From: Macrolepiota albuminosa
Lineage: Eukaryota; Basidiomycota; Agaricomycetes; Agaricales; Agaricaceae
Length of the DNA stretch: 64,000 nt
Direction: 5' to 3'
Assembly: GCA_027475525.1 (NCBI GenBank)
Contig: JAMWFC010000132.1
Coordinates: 1,155,052 to 1,219,051, forward strand
Under the pieces are notes generated by a model. The model saw only the letters and a list, made by a program, of their open reading frames with translations, was not told the DNA's origin and made no database searches. A program made the position numbers and the translations under genes. Below are positions 11,576 through 23,750 of this stretch, piece by piece (position 1 is the stretch's first letter; each line of letters opens with the position of its first letter).

Positions 11576-11585
11576 TCTCCCTCCA
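11576..11585 (-). other. Polypurine tract of gypsy element
   Basis: Minus-strand TTGGAGGGAGA directly abuts the 3' LTR start TGATAGGACC. Confidence 0.7.
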
Positions 11586-11745
11586 ACTGAAAAATTGACT
11601 GTCCTCAGTCACCAAATAAGGCTACCATTACCGTTTTTTGGCCAAGTGGTCCGTGCATTCTTGGGATTTTGCTTATAGTCCTGGCGCGTGAGTCTGGACT
11701 TTGTTTCTTCTCCCCATCTTTACCTGGCGCTCTAGAAACAAAAAA

Positions 11746-14172
11746 TGTCTTTCTGAATTCCAACTCCGCCCCCCGTCCCATCTCAAGCAGCTCAAGAAGC
11801 CGCTTACACCTACATCGCCAAGGCCAACCGTTTTATTCACCATATCGAGGGTGTTGGCGCCGAGGCATCCCCAAATTTAGTGGTTGGCATTATGAAGCTG
11901 CTGGAGAAATGGTATGAGGTGAGAGTCCTTGGCATTGGTTGGGATTGTGAAATCGAGGTGCAGAAGTGGTGCCGCATGCGATATATTGACAATCGTGGCG
12001 CTGAGTGGTTGACGCTCTTCTCTTGTTTTGTAAGTTGTTTCTGCTGCCTGCCGTGTCACTTAGCTGATTGTTCCCTAGGCGCCCCCCCTGTCCCCACTAT
12101 CGAAGATGAGCTGGAGGACATTCTTTCTGGTGCATTGCCAATGATGGTAAGCGCACCAGCGCCTGAGTGAGTATCTCTAACTGTGATTTCTAACTTAGCT
12201 GTGGTCTGATCTGTCCCCTCACAGTAAGCAAGAGGTATTGGTGCCTCTTGCCAATTTGCAGGTGGATGCCGAGATGGCAGCAATTTGCGAGAGCGTGCTG
12301 GAAGAGGCCTCCCAAGACGCCAAGGAGAGGACCAAGGCTTTGGAGGAGCGAGAGGCCATTGGCGAGAACCTGGTTGCCAGCGAGAAGTCGCCAGTTGCAA
12401 GAAGGCAGGTGTCAGGTGAGAAGAATTCCCATGCCGGCAGTGCCTGAAGCCCAGCACTGCTGGCAAGCAAATCAGGCTCTCCGGTCAAGCCTGGCAAGAC
12501 TTTGAAAAAGAAGGTAAGTTTGGGCGTTCTTACCACTGGCGACCGTCGTTTATCCCATTTCAAGTCTTGCAAGGCTGCCGCCCCTTGTTACACAGTAAGT
12601 TGGTTATGCCAAGGTACTTTCCTTGCTAACCAGCTAGTTGGCAGGTGCCAACGCAAACTTCCTTTAGTGATGCAGAGCTAAAGGGTTTGCTGGTAGCGCA
12701 ACAAGATGAGGTGGTTTTGGATGAAGGAATGGAAGCGGGGGTGGTCTTGCCAGAGATGAAGGACAAGAGGACGGCAAGCCCAGCGGTAAGACAGGAGTTC
12801 AAGGATTCCCAAGGAGCGGTAAGTACTTTGGCTTTTCCTACCACGCTTGTTAACATTTCTGTAGTGTGACAAGTGCTGGGCCGACAATGACCCAGAGGGG
12901 TGTTGGTATCCCACTGGTGGCCAGCCCTGCTACCGGTGCGGTACGCTGAAATGGGCTTGCACTCTGGATGGTGCTAAGAGTCGCAAATGCGGTGGAGCCC
13001 CCAACACGGTAGTGGAGCGCACTTTCAAGCGTGCCGTCCTCGTCAAGAGGGCTTGGGAGTTCTTGAAGGAGAGAGGAAGAAGAAGGCTGCTGGAGATGCG
13101 GCAACCATCAGCAAGAGTTCCCTGGCGCTGCCGACGCGTCAAGGGGACGAAAACAAAACCGTCAGCAACCATGGTGCTGGTGAGCGCCAAGGGACTATGG
13201 TCTCTTCAAAACGACAAGTCTCTTTGCCCACCAAAGGGAAGGGCAAGGCTAAGCGTGCACGGGTAGAGTCTCCTCCCTCTACCCCTGGAGACATGGAGAT
13301 GGAGGAACTGGAGAAGGCGCTTGCTGCCAGCCGCCTACCGTCAAGGGACAATGAAGCCGGGCCCAGCAAGTTGCTTTCCCCCATCCACCTGAGAGGGGCT
13401 TCTCTGCCGCTTCCTAACGAGGATGACATGGTAATGGACCCACCACCAAGGGAAGAGCCTCAGGAGGCAGCATCTACAGTGGCGACAACAAGGGGCGAAG
13501 GAAGCCCCCCAGCAATGGCTTGTGACGAGGACGCGGATGGGTAGGACAATGTGGGTGCAGGAGAGGAGGTAGCGGCGTCCCCGACTGCTGAGGCCGAGGG
13601 TGAAGAAGAAGAGACCTTGGCGACGCAGTGCAAAGGTGGCAAGGAAGGTAGGAGAGGAGGCAGCGGCAGGAGTTGCCCGGGAGGAGCCTGAGTGGCAGTG
13701 GCTGCCTCCCTATGGTAACACTGCCCCTTGGGAGGTGTCTGACCCCGAGGACATTGCTGGGTTGGAACCTAGGCGACCTGTTGTCGCCAGGATAAACCCT
13801 GCCTGGACTCCCCAGCCTCAGCCAACGGTTACTGGCGACGCTTTTAACTGGCTGGGGCAAGACCTCGTATATCCAGTGGTAGCGCTCAACCCGTGGGAAA
13901 TGCTAGAGAGGTTTTCGAGGAGGGTGGCAACAATGGAGTCAGCAATGGAGCGGGAATGGGAACGAGTCCAGGGCCAGCTCATAGTGCTTCGCTTGCGCTA
14001 TTCTAACTTGGGTCGCAGCCTGCATGTCCTGCGCGATTACCAAGCGGATTGCCAAGCCGCCCTGGACTGGCAAACTTCTAACAACATTTTGCCTGGCAAC
14101 CTTCTTCCCCTTCATGATTCCTCCCTGCCAGTCTTTGACGATTTGTTACCGATGGACAACAATAGCAAGTAA
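11746..14172 (+). pseudogene. Antisense zinc-cluster-like gene carried by the gypsy element
   Basis: Open segments in changing frames run opposite to gag-pol between integrase and the 3' LTR. N-terminal segment (11756-12170): hydrophilic, including PPVPTIEDELEDILSGALP. Middle (12225-12447): charged, probably coiled coil. 12645-12818 ends at a donor GTAAGT; after an acceptor at ~12864 comes a cluster with spacing C-X2-C-X8-C-X8-C-X2-C-X6-C (12867-12962, starting CDKCWADNDPEGC). A basic, Pro/Ser-rich linker with KGKGKAKRARV, nuclear-signal-like, follows to 13544. A terminal segment (13600-14172) has FSRRVATMESAMEREWERVQ and further helix. A TGA follows the ATG at 11746 within three codons, and the cluster and linker are out of frame with one another (near 13065), so the copy is decayed or the intron map is incomplete. 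The spacing resembles fungal Zn2Cys6 clusters, suggesting DNA binding; this is inference. The gene at 61935-63913 has the same plan. Confidence 0.65.
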
Positions 14173-14595
14173 ACAGTCCTTAGTGTAGATAGGCTGTTTC
14201 TGTATATTTTCTTTTTTGTTAGTGCTCTTTTTATATATTTGCTTCTGAGTCAGTGAGAGTAAGTCTTCTAAGTAAACTGATAAGTAAACATAGCTGGATG
14301 GAATCTTAGCAAAATTTTGCAAAGGGAAATGCTCAGTAAGTCATCATAGCAAAAAACCCTTGGAAAGAGTTGCGCAAGGCGCTTAAGCGTTGGCGACACG
14401 CTAGCGCTGCAGCTTGACTATGTAAGGAATTGTCTGTTGGATATAGTACAGTAAGTAACAGCAAGAAAGATAAGTAAGGTAAGTAATAGAAAAAGAGAGC
14501 TTATCAATATAGTCTTTTCTAATCATTTTCTTCTTCTTCAACCAGAGTCGGCAAATCATCATATAGAAAAAGAGAGCTTATCAATATAGTCTTTT
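14173..14595. other. Gap between convergent antisense gene and integrase
   Basis: 423 bp between the stop codons of the two converging genes. It contains a 77-bp tandem duplication and no other clear feature. Confidence 0.5.
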
Positions 14596-14639
14596 CTAAT
14601 CATTTTCTTCTTCTTCAACCAGAGTCGGCAAATCATCAT
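14486..14639. repeat. 77-bp period tandem duplication (5 of 14)
   Basis: 14486-14562 is repeated exactly at 14563-14639, over the end of the integrase frame. Confidence 0.9.
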
Positions 14640-15995
14640 TGTCCAATAATTTGGTTTCTTCAAGTTCCCTAAGTTTAGCGGTGTCGATATCTAGCACCTC
14701 AAGCGGCAAGTCAATTTGTTCCCTGGCGAGATATGGCAATAGGCAAAAGGTGGCAACAGGTCGATGCAGTACTAAACCATCTAATTTACAGAGCACATAA
14801 GCGCCTCCACGGTTACAAGAGATAACTACCAAAGGTCCTAGATAGCATGGATGCATTTTCTTGTTGTATGAGGTTTCAATTTTGGAGTTGCACATAAGCA
14901 CTAGTGCTCCTCTCGGGAAGTTGTAATCCTTGATAGTAGCGCTATGCTTGGTTTCAAATCATAGTGCTGCTTGGTGACGGGCGCTAACGACTACCTCGTG
15001 GAGTCGCTCTAAATCTTCTTTCCTTTGTTGGAGATCAATAGCTCGTCTGGCGATCAGATTGGTAGTCGCTAAGATGCTGTTAGGTGCTGGCTGAAGGTAG
15101 GTTGCTTCTATAATGTTGGCAGGGAGTAACAGATGGGTGCCAGTAGCCGCATAATAGGGAGAACAACCCATGTGCTTACGAATGGTAACTCTTTCCAACC
15201 AAAATAATGAATATGTCGCCTCACTCCAACAAGACTCATCGCCATCGACTGCCTTGAAGAGCGCTTGCCGAACATCAAAGTGTGGTCTCTCTACCAAACC
15301 ATTGGCACGCTTGTTGTAGCCAGATACTTGAATATGATGGATGTTGTATTTCTTGGCAAGATATGTTAGCGCTTTGATAATGGGTACACCGTTATCCGTG
15401 ACGATTTCTCTTAGCACTCCCCAATAGCAAATGACGTCCTCAAATAGCCACTTGGCGACTGCCTCTGTATTTTCTCTCTGAAACATTCAAAATTCAGGCC
15501 AGTGGATTAGCGAGCAACGACCTTGAATAATGTACTTGTAGCAACCGGATTTGGGCATGTGCATGGTATCGACGTAGATTTTGCTGAAGAGGGGAGCTGG
15601 CATTGCAACGGTTGGTGGAATAAGCACTTGGCATGTTTGTTGAATTTGGCAGAGGTGGCAAGTCCTAATGTACCAGGCGATGTTGGCACTAGCGTGTGGC
15701 CACCAGAATCATTCTAACAAAGAGGCTCGGGTAGCATACAAACCTCTATGTCCTAGTCCGTCATGCATGGCATGCAGGACTCGTAAGCAACTTTCTGGCT
15801 TGATGATCAGCTTGTAAGCGCCATCTCAATTTTGTCACCAAAGGCGGTTGTTGGTAAAGAAGAAGTGGGTGGCATATCGGATAAAGGTCGCGTATTGTTT
15901 GTCAGTAAAGCTGGCTGGTTGCTTGAGGTCCTGTATCCATTGTTCAACTATCAACAAATGACTGTCTTCCGCCTTTGCCTTGGCGGATCGGGGAA
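14596..15995 (-). pseudogene. Gypsy integrase
   Basis: Reading right to left, the zinc-binding H-H-C-C region shows HDGLGHRG and CHLC. The catalytic core shows Asp in KIYVDTMHMP, Asp in VTDNGVP, and Glu in GLVERPHFDVRQ, so all three D-D-E residues remain. The C-terminal segment (14596-14901) has YLGPLVVIS followed by an acidic tail. In-frame stops (for example near 15490) and a frame change around 14905-14955 break it. Integrase would insert the cDNA into the genome. Confidence 0.85.
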
Positions 15996-16830
15996 CAGCA
16001 TCGTAGGTCAGGTTTCTGCTGTCTTCTCTTAGCGGCTGGGGTTCTTGTACGACTTTTACTGGAGGCAAGTCTTGTCCAAGGATGCTTGCTGTGTAGAATG
16101 TGAGGGGTGCGCTAAAGATCTCGGGGCAATAAGGGACAATGGGATGTAGAAGGATACTGGCAGGCTATTGCCGTTGTAGTAGGGGAATTGGCTGTTGTAT
16201 AAGGTGCACGAAACCATGTAATCTGTTGATCCAGTCCTCGAAATCGCTATCAGCCTGTGGATCCACTGCCGGGTTGCCAGGCTGCTGTGGTTGCCTAGAG
16301 AGTCCATCTGGTCCGTGAAAAGAGCTCTTGACATGGACCAGTTCAAAGTGAAACATAAGGATAGCGACTACCCACTGGTTCATACTAGCGGATGGCTAGA
16401 TATCGGGATTCTGCAGCATGCCTTTGATGTATCTAGCATCGACTTCAACAATAAGGTTCCGCACGCCAATCAAATACATCTTTAGCAACCAGAAGGCTCT
16501 GAAGAGTCCATAGAGCTCTAGCTTAGGCTGACTGTAACGAGATTCCCAGTCATTTAGCGTGATAGACCCAAAGCGGTTGTAGCATTGCTGTTTCCGATTG
16601 TCACTAAGGCACTGACACAAGAAGTAGCGAACGGCAATGTACAAAGTATCCACCGCCAAGATAACAGGGTCAGCAGAGCTATAGTCAATTGGAACTAGGG
16701 GCTTGGCGTCTTGTAGGGCTTTTACTAAGTCTCATTGTGCAGTGACCTGGTCTGGTCCAAATTCAAAGGGCTCGTTGGCGTGGGTGAGTTGGTTAAGGGT
16801 GTGTGCGCGATGGGCAAAATTCTTGACAAA
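15996..16830 (-). pseudogene. Gypsy RNase H
   Basis: The minus strand shows PVILAVDTLYIAVRYFLCQC, FGSITLNDWESRYSQPKLEL and VEVDARYIKGMLQNPDI, with the D, E and D residues of retroelement RNase H, then LVHVKSSFHGPDGLSRQP. The frame is interrupted by stops and, at 16834-17737, by a solo LTR that cuts the LRIFVKNFAH motif. Confidence 0.8.
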
Positions 16831-16833
16831 TAT

Positions 16834-17737
16834 TGATATGATGCTGTACCAGCAGTCAGGGACACAACATGCACCAGAAGTCAAAATAAACATTTAATTA
16901 TGGGCTGAAAACTGTAAGCCTCCTGGTAGCAGTCTCAACAAATTATATCTCCAAAAACACCCCAATAAATACACAGACAGTACAGAACAAAGGGCAGGGA
17001 CCAGCTCAAGCTATCAACTCAACAATAGTCCAACCACTGTTATGGAGAGGGGAAGCATAGGAGCTGGCAGAGGTGACAAAAGGGGATCAAATTGTGATGA
17101 TCTAGATCAAGATCTGATCTGACAATGCCCAATTTGATATGACTGAAAGGGGAAAGGGAAAGAAGCATGGAGGGATGTCAAAAGAGATGAATAGAATGGT
17201 GGCACATGCATTGAATGGAGGAAGGGAGGGATGAATGGAATGGTGGCACTGAAACATGCATTGAATGGAGGAAGGAAGAGATGAATGGAATGGTGGCACT
17301 GAAACATGCATCACCAAAATGGAAAATGGAACAACAAATTAGGTCAGGAATGCTGGGAGGTCAAGAGCAAAAAGTCATGTGATCTGGTGGTCTGTGCACT
17401 GGAAAATTAGTATAAATAGTCCAAGTAGAGTAGAGAATAACCAGGCATTTGATAGGCAAAGGCTCAGTGGTTCCCAGGGAGTGAATCACCTAGGCTAGAG
17501 TTTATTGAACCTCTTCTTGGAAGTCTATTGGAAAACAAAGGCTCGGCAGTTCCCAGGGAGTGAACTGCTTAGGCTGGAGTTGACTGAGAACCTTCTACTG
17601 CCCACCAGAGTATTTAATATTCTGTGAAGCACCTCATTACCTCAAGCAATCAGCAAGCAACAGTGTGGATTAGAGGGAACTTTCTGAGTTACCAATAAGC
17701 CCCAGAACTACAGTAATACTTGCCACCAAGTACTACA
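16834..17737. mobile_element. Solo LTR, 4-bp-TSD family, copy B (inside gypsy RNase H)
   Basis: 904 bp, TGATATGATGCTG..AAGTACTACA, flanked by ATAT (16830-16833 and 17738-17741). Removing it with one ATAT restores the gypsy reading VGILRIFVKNF. Same orientation as copies A and C. Confidence 0.85.
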
Positions 17738-17741
17738 ATAT

Positions 17742-19010
17742 CCTGAGAATGCCAACAGTACCAAGAAAGGCGCGAACTTCAGATAAGTCACGGCAAGGAC
17801 CCATCGCTCCAGGAGTGCTAAGCAAGACTCATTGGGAACGCATCCATTGGGTGTGCAGATGTGACCAAGTATTTTGAATCTTGGCAGGCAAAGAAGGAGC
17901 TTGTGACCGCTAAAGGTTCCACCGCTATACTTCATACGTTAGAGCACTCGGTTGAGCAGCTGGAAAAACTCCCATAGCGCTAAGCGGATGTTGGGGTTCT
18001 TGGGATGGGTTGCCGGTAAGCCGTTTACGAGTTGCCAGTCTTTGGGGCCTTTGACGCCAATGTCATCAATGAAGCTAAGGACATTATGTGGTATCTCAGG
18101 TTGGAGGATGAAAGTGATGTCATCATGGAATATGGGGACTGAGTTTGTCCAGCCCATCGGTAAAGTGACTAGGCACAATGCACCAAACGGGGTTTGAAAA
18201 GTCGTAAGGTCACGGAAAGAAGGGTGTATCAGACGTTTGTCGTAGCCAATTTAGAGATCAAGGGTGGCGCCACAAATACGCCCAGCAAAGGACTCAGCAA
18301 CGTGGTCAGGAAAAGGTGGTACGCCAGAGTGTCATATGGTAACTCTATTCAGCGGTTCAAGACTGTGGACTATGTGTAGATTGCCGTTCTTTTTGAGGAC
18401 ACAGAACCATCAGGAGCGGTAAGAACTGTTTGAGGGTTCATAGACGCCAGCCTTTATCTTGGTCCTAATAATTTGGCAGACCTTGGCTTTGATTCCAGGT
18501 GGTAACGGTTGGTTGTGTTCAGTCCACAGCACGTGAGGAATGGTTGGGATTACAACAGGCGGGAAGAAGTCTGTATGGAGGCTACTGCGTTCCGAGTCCT
18601 CCCAAGCAAAGGCTTTATCTTGCTTAGCGACGAGATCGGTAAGGACTTCCAACTCATCTTTGGTCAAAAACCCTGTGTCATGCTCCTTGGCGAACTGTTG
18701 CTGGCGTTCTGTGGTAAAACGTCCTGTGGGCTGAAAGGGTGGCGGATTTGGTGATAAGGTTGGCATGTCGGCAAGAGGGTTGCCAATGATCTGGCGCTCG
18801 ATTCTAAATGTTTCAGGAGAGTGCGTAGCGACGGGTTTTGTTTTAAGCACAACTGACTTATATTTCTTTTTGACTTGAACCCCTTTCCTTTTGGGAGCGT
18901 TAGCTTGATTATATACAGAGGTGGAAAGGGAAACTGTAGCCTGTGGAGCAGCAAGTCCGAGAACGGCAGGAGACGAGGCTCCGGGAAGGGTAGTGAGATA
19001 AGTATTGGTA
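17742..19010 (-). pseudogene. Gypsy reverse transcriptase
   Basis: Minus-strand segments in order: RTKIKAGVYEPSNSSYRS then WFCVLKKNG (fingers), LVTLPMGWTNSVPIFHDDI, and the catalytic box SFIDDIGVKGP with both aspartates. They end at APFLVLLAFSGYC/VGIL next to the LTR insertion. At least three frame changes or stops separate the pieces (near 17937, 18180 and 18408). Confidence 0.8.
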
Positions 19011-20270
19011 GACGCAATGTTTTGAAATGATTTGGAAGCGGCAAGGTACAAGTATGCTAGAGTGGAGTCAGTAATGTTTGGGTTTTTCTGGGAAAGCTCA
19101 GCGTTGGTAGTGGATAAAGTAGTTAAAACATCTTCATCAAGAAAAGCAGTAGACACAATATTTACAAGACCAGTAGAATGGTCATATTCCAGTGTTAGCG
19201 CCACATCTCCATGATCGTCGCCAATCACCTCCTTGATGGTTTGTGAAAACACCGGTGGGGAGGCTCGTTGGCGTGTTGGTCGGTAAATTCCGGGGGCTTA
19301 GCATGGGTGCCTTTTTGTTGTCCCCTAGGGAACATTGGCACTGTTCATCAGATTCTGGAATTGGGGTCACTGATTGTTAGGGTCGTCTCGTTGTCGGTAA
19401 CAGTCTTGACGACTGATCACACCAAGACATCAAAGGGTCTGCTGAGTAGTAAATCGTATGCCAAGGATTGTAAAATGTGTATCTGCAAGTAAAAAGTGAT
19501 ATCGCCAAGGGTGCAAGGCACATTCTTGGCGAGGCCTAAGAATCTGTCTACTGTGCCGTTAGCACTCTGCATGTTTAGTATAACTATAGGATCATAAATG
19601 AGGCCTAGATTGTTAGCGACTTCGGCTGCCATAGAAATAATTTGAGACCTGCTATCCACAATTGCCTCTACCTCATGCTTGTTGTCTACCGTTAGCACGA
19701 CTGAGCGGATAGCGTGCGATTCTTGAGTGACAGTAACAATTGCTGGGTCTTCTCCATGTTCTACTGACCTAAGATAGGTCTCCACTGGGTCCACAGAGGT
19801 GGCGTTAGCGATGGTATCAGCTGGAGAGTCCTCAGTGTCAGGAGAGTCAACGGTAACAGAAAAACCGGGAAGCGCATCGTTGAGGTCCTTGACCTCGGCA
19901 ATGGTTGTCACCAAGGGACGTCGAGGAGTAACTGCCGTTTTCACCTGGTTACGGACATTGGGAGCAATACTGCAAAGTTCTTCAACTGATAAAGTGACGG
20001 TGGTTTTCATAATGCGGCTGAAGACGTGGTTTGATTTTTCTATGTCAAAAATTGGCGTGGTAGGTCGGTAGCCGCCTTCGGTACGCTTCTCAGGAGCGGC
20101 AAAATTTTGTTGTGCGGGAGCATGATAACGGTCGGGAATCCCTGAGTAGGGATGGAGAGGTGGCAAGGGCAGTTCAGGAACGGCAGCGGACGACGATGGT
20201 TCTGGATTTGTAGCTGGCGGAGCGGCAGGAGCAGAAGTCGGTAACTTGTTAGCGGGTGACATTGGCTTGT
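19011..20270 (-). pseudogene. Gypsy protease and linker
   Basis: A 281-residue minus-strand frame (19417-20262) has a Pro/Ala-rich N-terminus, then VEAIVDSRSQIISM, an aspartic-protease-like D-S-G-S site in which Gly has become Arg. The connecting part to RT lies in the 19252-18410 frame. The Arg in the active-site loop would be expected to inactivate the enzyme. Confidence 0.65.
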
Positions 20271-20597
20271 ATCCTTTAAGAGGCTGTTTAGGCTACTTAA
20301 CTTCAACCCCATCAAAAACCTGATTCTTGAGCAACCTTCTGTAACTTGGCGATACGTTCTTCCCACAAGAAGGTGGGGGGGGTCGCCAACGCTGTCAAAG
20401 TGTAAGACCTTGTGAATCATTTGCTGTTGGGTCGCCTGTTCGGGGTCGGGGTTGGCATTGCCAGAAAGTGTACCGGTAACAATTTGTCCTGGATTGTGCC
20501 TATGCCATTCATCAACTCGCTCCTGGAAGGACTTCTTGTCCGGGTAGTTGGGGATGGTGGCGCCAGTGGTGAGAACTATCTTGCCATCAATAGCCCT

Positions 20598-21648
20598 TCA
20601 AATTCTTCCTTGCCAGATGTAATTTTCTAAAGTCACGCAGCGTCCTCTAGTCATAGTGTGGCCAATTTCCCTGCAAAAGTGGCAAGGGCCTGGCATGGGT
20701 ACATGAGCAGGTTGGTTAGCAGCGAGGTTGGTTGTAATCATGGTTTCAATACGAGTCATAGCGGATGTGACAGCAGCGGTAATGGCAGCGTTGAGATCCT
20801 TCTTCTTAACGAAGTCGGCAACAGGAGGCGGGATAGGAATTATACCGTTAGTTTGCTCAGGTGGTGGGCTCGTCCTAGCGCGCTGCAGCCCAATGCCAGT
20901 GTCCGTCTCCTTGAGAACCCACTTACTGGCTTCAAAGACGTCGGCAATGTTATAGGGCTCGTCAGGGTGATGGGCCTGATGAACTATTTCTAGGTGACGA
21001 GCAATGCGAATCCAAAGCAAAGTCGGAATGCCTTGTTGGAATAGGCAACATTCCTCATTAATATATAGCTTGCTGTTTTGCACTAACCACCTGGTGATCT
21101 TTTGGAATTCACGGTAATACGTTGAGAAGGCGCCAAGAGACGATGTGCCATTGTTGAATGACTCATGGACTAGTTTTTGCAGCTCGTTTACTGAGTATTG
21201 GGTAGCCTCTTCAGCGCCAGGGTACAACTGAATTACTGCCGTCTTCCAGTCTTCATATGAGGCGCCTTGGGCTGGAATGGGTGGGATGGCAGGAACAAAA
21301 GCGGCAAACTTGGCAAGACCCATCCACGTCTCCGCCATGTCATATGACACGTATCTTGACGCGTACTCCTTCATCTGTGTGTGGTCGGTCCCTAAATAAA
21401 TACTCTAATTCCTTGAAATACTGGGAGAGCTCCTGTGGCTTGGACTCGTCCCATTTTGGTGCTGAGAAGTGGTTACGTGGTGGCATGCGCTGAACTGGTT
21501 GTTCCATGGCGATGGTGGTACCGAGTTTGGTTAGCAGTTGTGGGGAAGGGGTTCTAGGTATTGGCAATGGAGTAAGAGAAATGATGAGTTGAGAAAGCGG
21601 TGTTAACAGAGTAATGGGGGTAACTGGTTGTAGTATGGCAAGCGGCAA
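20598..21648 (-). pseudogene. Gypsy gag (capsid and zinc knuckle)
   Basis: Two overlapping minus-strand frames (21648-21340 and 21374-20598) join across one frameshift near 21370. The first has WDESKPQELSQYFKELEYLF, the second EYASRYVSYDMAETW, YPGAEEATQYSVNEL and a C-terminal CHFCREIGHTMTRGRC zinc-knuckle-like motif. This is the gag type common in Agaricomycete gypsy elements. Confidence 0.75.
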
Positions 21649-21870
21649 CGTTAAGAGGTCGTCGGCGCTAAAGTCGAGAGAACACGGGAAGAGATCAGGA
21701 AATTCATCTACAGTGGTGTTCTGTAGTTCCTGTGCAAGAGAGAGACCCGGTAAGGCACTAGGTGGTTGTGGGGTTGATGGGTGGGAAGGAGCTATGCCTT
21801 CTGCCGACTGCTCTAGCAGGCGGCGCCTACACTGGAGACGGGTTTCTGGTGGAATTCGGCCCTAGAGATC

Positions 21871-21887
21871 CCTCACGGTGGGCTCCA
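21871..21887 (-). other. Primer-binding site of gypsy element
   Basis: On the minus strand TGGAGCCCACCGTGAGG starts three bases after the 5' LTR. It begins with TGG, as expected for pairing with a tRNA CCA end. The tRNA cannot be named from this alone. Confidence 0.65.
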
Positions 21888-21890
21888 ATT

Positions 21891-22808
21891 TGATGACGCC
21901 CAAAGTTTGGTCAGTAACAAATATAGTAATAGTGTTACCATACCAAAAGCTTGTGTTGGGCGCACTATAAGTGATGTGAGGAGTCCCGGGCAGGTCCCAG
22001 AGAACGTGCCTGTGAAAATGAGGAAAAGTCGGTAAGGGGGCCGCCAAGTGTAAAGCGCTAAGGTAAAGCACCTATGAAGGGAGCGGTAAGTGCACACGGC
22101 AATGTCAGCGGCAAGAACACAGTAAGCTTAGTGAAGTCTAAGCGTCGTAAATGCCTGCCGTAACTGCAAGGCACGAGTAGGTCAAGGGCTGGTGATAGTC
22201 TGCAACTGCTGATGAGTTCGACGTTGCCGACCATAAGGGAGACTGAAGTAAGGGGAGCAGGAAACTCTGGTCTATTGTTCAATGGGTATGTACAAGTCGG
22301 TAAGTACTTTTTATACTACAAGGAGTTCACTGTCGCCAGTGACTAACCATTGCCAAAGTGCGGTAAACTAGAAAATTTTATAGGGGTAGCTCCAACGGTT
22401 TCAGATCTCTACTGTCTATTCAAGACTCTTAGTGATGCCAGGCAGCAGATCGTGAAGCTAAACCATCAATCCATCACCCTTCTGTCTGTCAAAAATGCTT
22501 AGCAATGTCAGGTGCCAGATTGAGGCGCTTAGGCGGTGTCAGACGCCAAGGTCAAACGCCAAGCTGTCCGTCAGTTTTTGATAGATCATTAATCTTCTTG
22601 CTAAGCGCTGTTGTCAGTGATGGATGCCATCTGTCAGTTGTCATTCTTGCTGCCCTCGGCGCTATCATTGATCGGATCTGCTTCTTGCTGTACCCGGCCA
22701 TCAAATATCGCCAAAATTGGATAATTAGCGCGTGCTAAGGTATCCCAAGTCAGTGCCACGTTGCCGTAGCCTGCCGTTGATGTGCTGATCCTGCATGGGG
22801 TCCTATCA
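21891..22808 (-). repeat. Right (5') LTR of gypsy element
   Basis: 918 bp, TGATGACGCCCAAAG..TCCTATCA. Up to ~22653 it is close to 9588-10352; from ~22654 it matches 11428-11575. Confidence 0.85.
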
Positions 22809-23420
22809 CCATGATCAATGATCAGATCACGCCATTCACCCCAGCTATCACGCATCATGCATTATGACATCCCCTTCATGCCAATTGATTGTATGCTCTG
22901 CATGCACAATTCCTGGTATACAGTCTCCCCTCTGTCTGCCGCTGCTCATTTATTCCTGGGAACTGTCTTAGACATCCTAGGACACTCCTCAAACCCCTGG
23001 AGCAGCCCCCTGCAGTACTTATAGTTGGTAGTCACCTTGTTTTACTTGAGTCTTGATATTACACTTATTGTTTGTGTGCCCCTTTGGTTTTGACTGGTAC
23101 GCATTGACTAGCACACTTTGACTGGCGTGCTTGACTGGCACACATACTTCTGAGATTGGTAAGCACTTTGCAACTTAAGTTTACTAACTCCAGTCTCATC
23201 TTAGAACCCCCAGTTTTCAACTCGACCTTAACTCCAAAATACCCTTCAACTTCCCTGTTCCCTGGACTAAGTTCCTGACCCCAGGTATTTCTTGTTTTGT
23301 GTCTTGAACCCTGGAGCATGGTCCAGAGTTCCAGACACCTGAGTACACATAGATCAAGTTTGCCTCGTAAAGGTGTTGCTTTCCTGGCAAGCCCCTGAAT
23401 TAGTGGAACCTGACAATTAT

Positions 23421-23745
23421 GAATATGTAGCCTCCCATTGACTTCCTAGTGTCTAGATCACCACCATAGTCTGCATCAACATATTCAATGGGTTTGATCA
23501 AGTCTTGTGGGTCCTGTGAGTAGATGATGGAGTAGTGCTTACAACATGGAGTAAAAGTGTTCTAATATGCTGGTCCTGGGTTGAATTGAAAATGGGCAAG
23601 TACTCCCACAGCAAAGGAAAGATCAGGCCTGGTAGCTACCTGTGCCCAAATTAATGAGCCAAGTAGCTTATAGTATGATTTGTCAAGCATGAAACTCCTA
23701 TCAGACTCTGTTTGCAGGCACATTGACTTGGTAAAGTGTATACCA
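23421..23745 (-). pseudogene. Copia RNase H, N-terminal part
   Basis: Minus-strand reading YYKLLGSLIWAQVATRPDLS, FAVGVLAHFQFNPGPAYWNT and YVDADYGGDLDTRKSMGGYI: the copia connection/RNase H region. It continues into 9403-8997 once the 9404-23415 insertion is removed. Confidence 0.85.
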
Positions 23746-23750
23746 GATGG

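Larger units (their letters stand above)
9588..22808 (-). mobile_element. Ty3/gypsy-type LTR retrotransposon, minus strand, with antisense gene
   Basis: Terminal repeats start TGATGACGCCCAAAG and end GGGGTCCTATCA, with CCAT on both sides (9584-9587 and 22809-22812). Gag, protease, RT, RNase H and integrase follow in this order on the minus strand between 21650 and 14590. A primer-binding site lies next to the right LTR and a polypurine tract next to the left. Between the integrase and the left LTR, 11746-14172 carries a plus-strand zinc-cluster-like gene. Stops and frameshifts make it defective, and a solo LTR is inserted at 16834-17737. Confidence 0.9.
9404..23415. mobile_element. Solo LTR (TGTCAC..CTGACA) interrupted by a gypsy element
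   Basis: The left part is 9404-9587 and the right part is ~22813-23415, in total about 790 bp with TGTCA..TGACA ends. The flanks are ATCAT (9399-9403) and ATTAT (23416-23420), a 5-bp duplication with one change. It sits inside the copia RNase H frame, which is restored when the element is removed. No coding region belongs to it, so it is a solo LTR. Confidence 0.75.
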
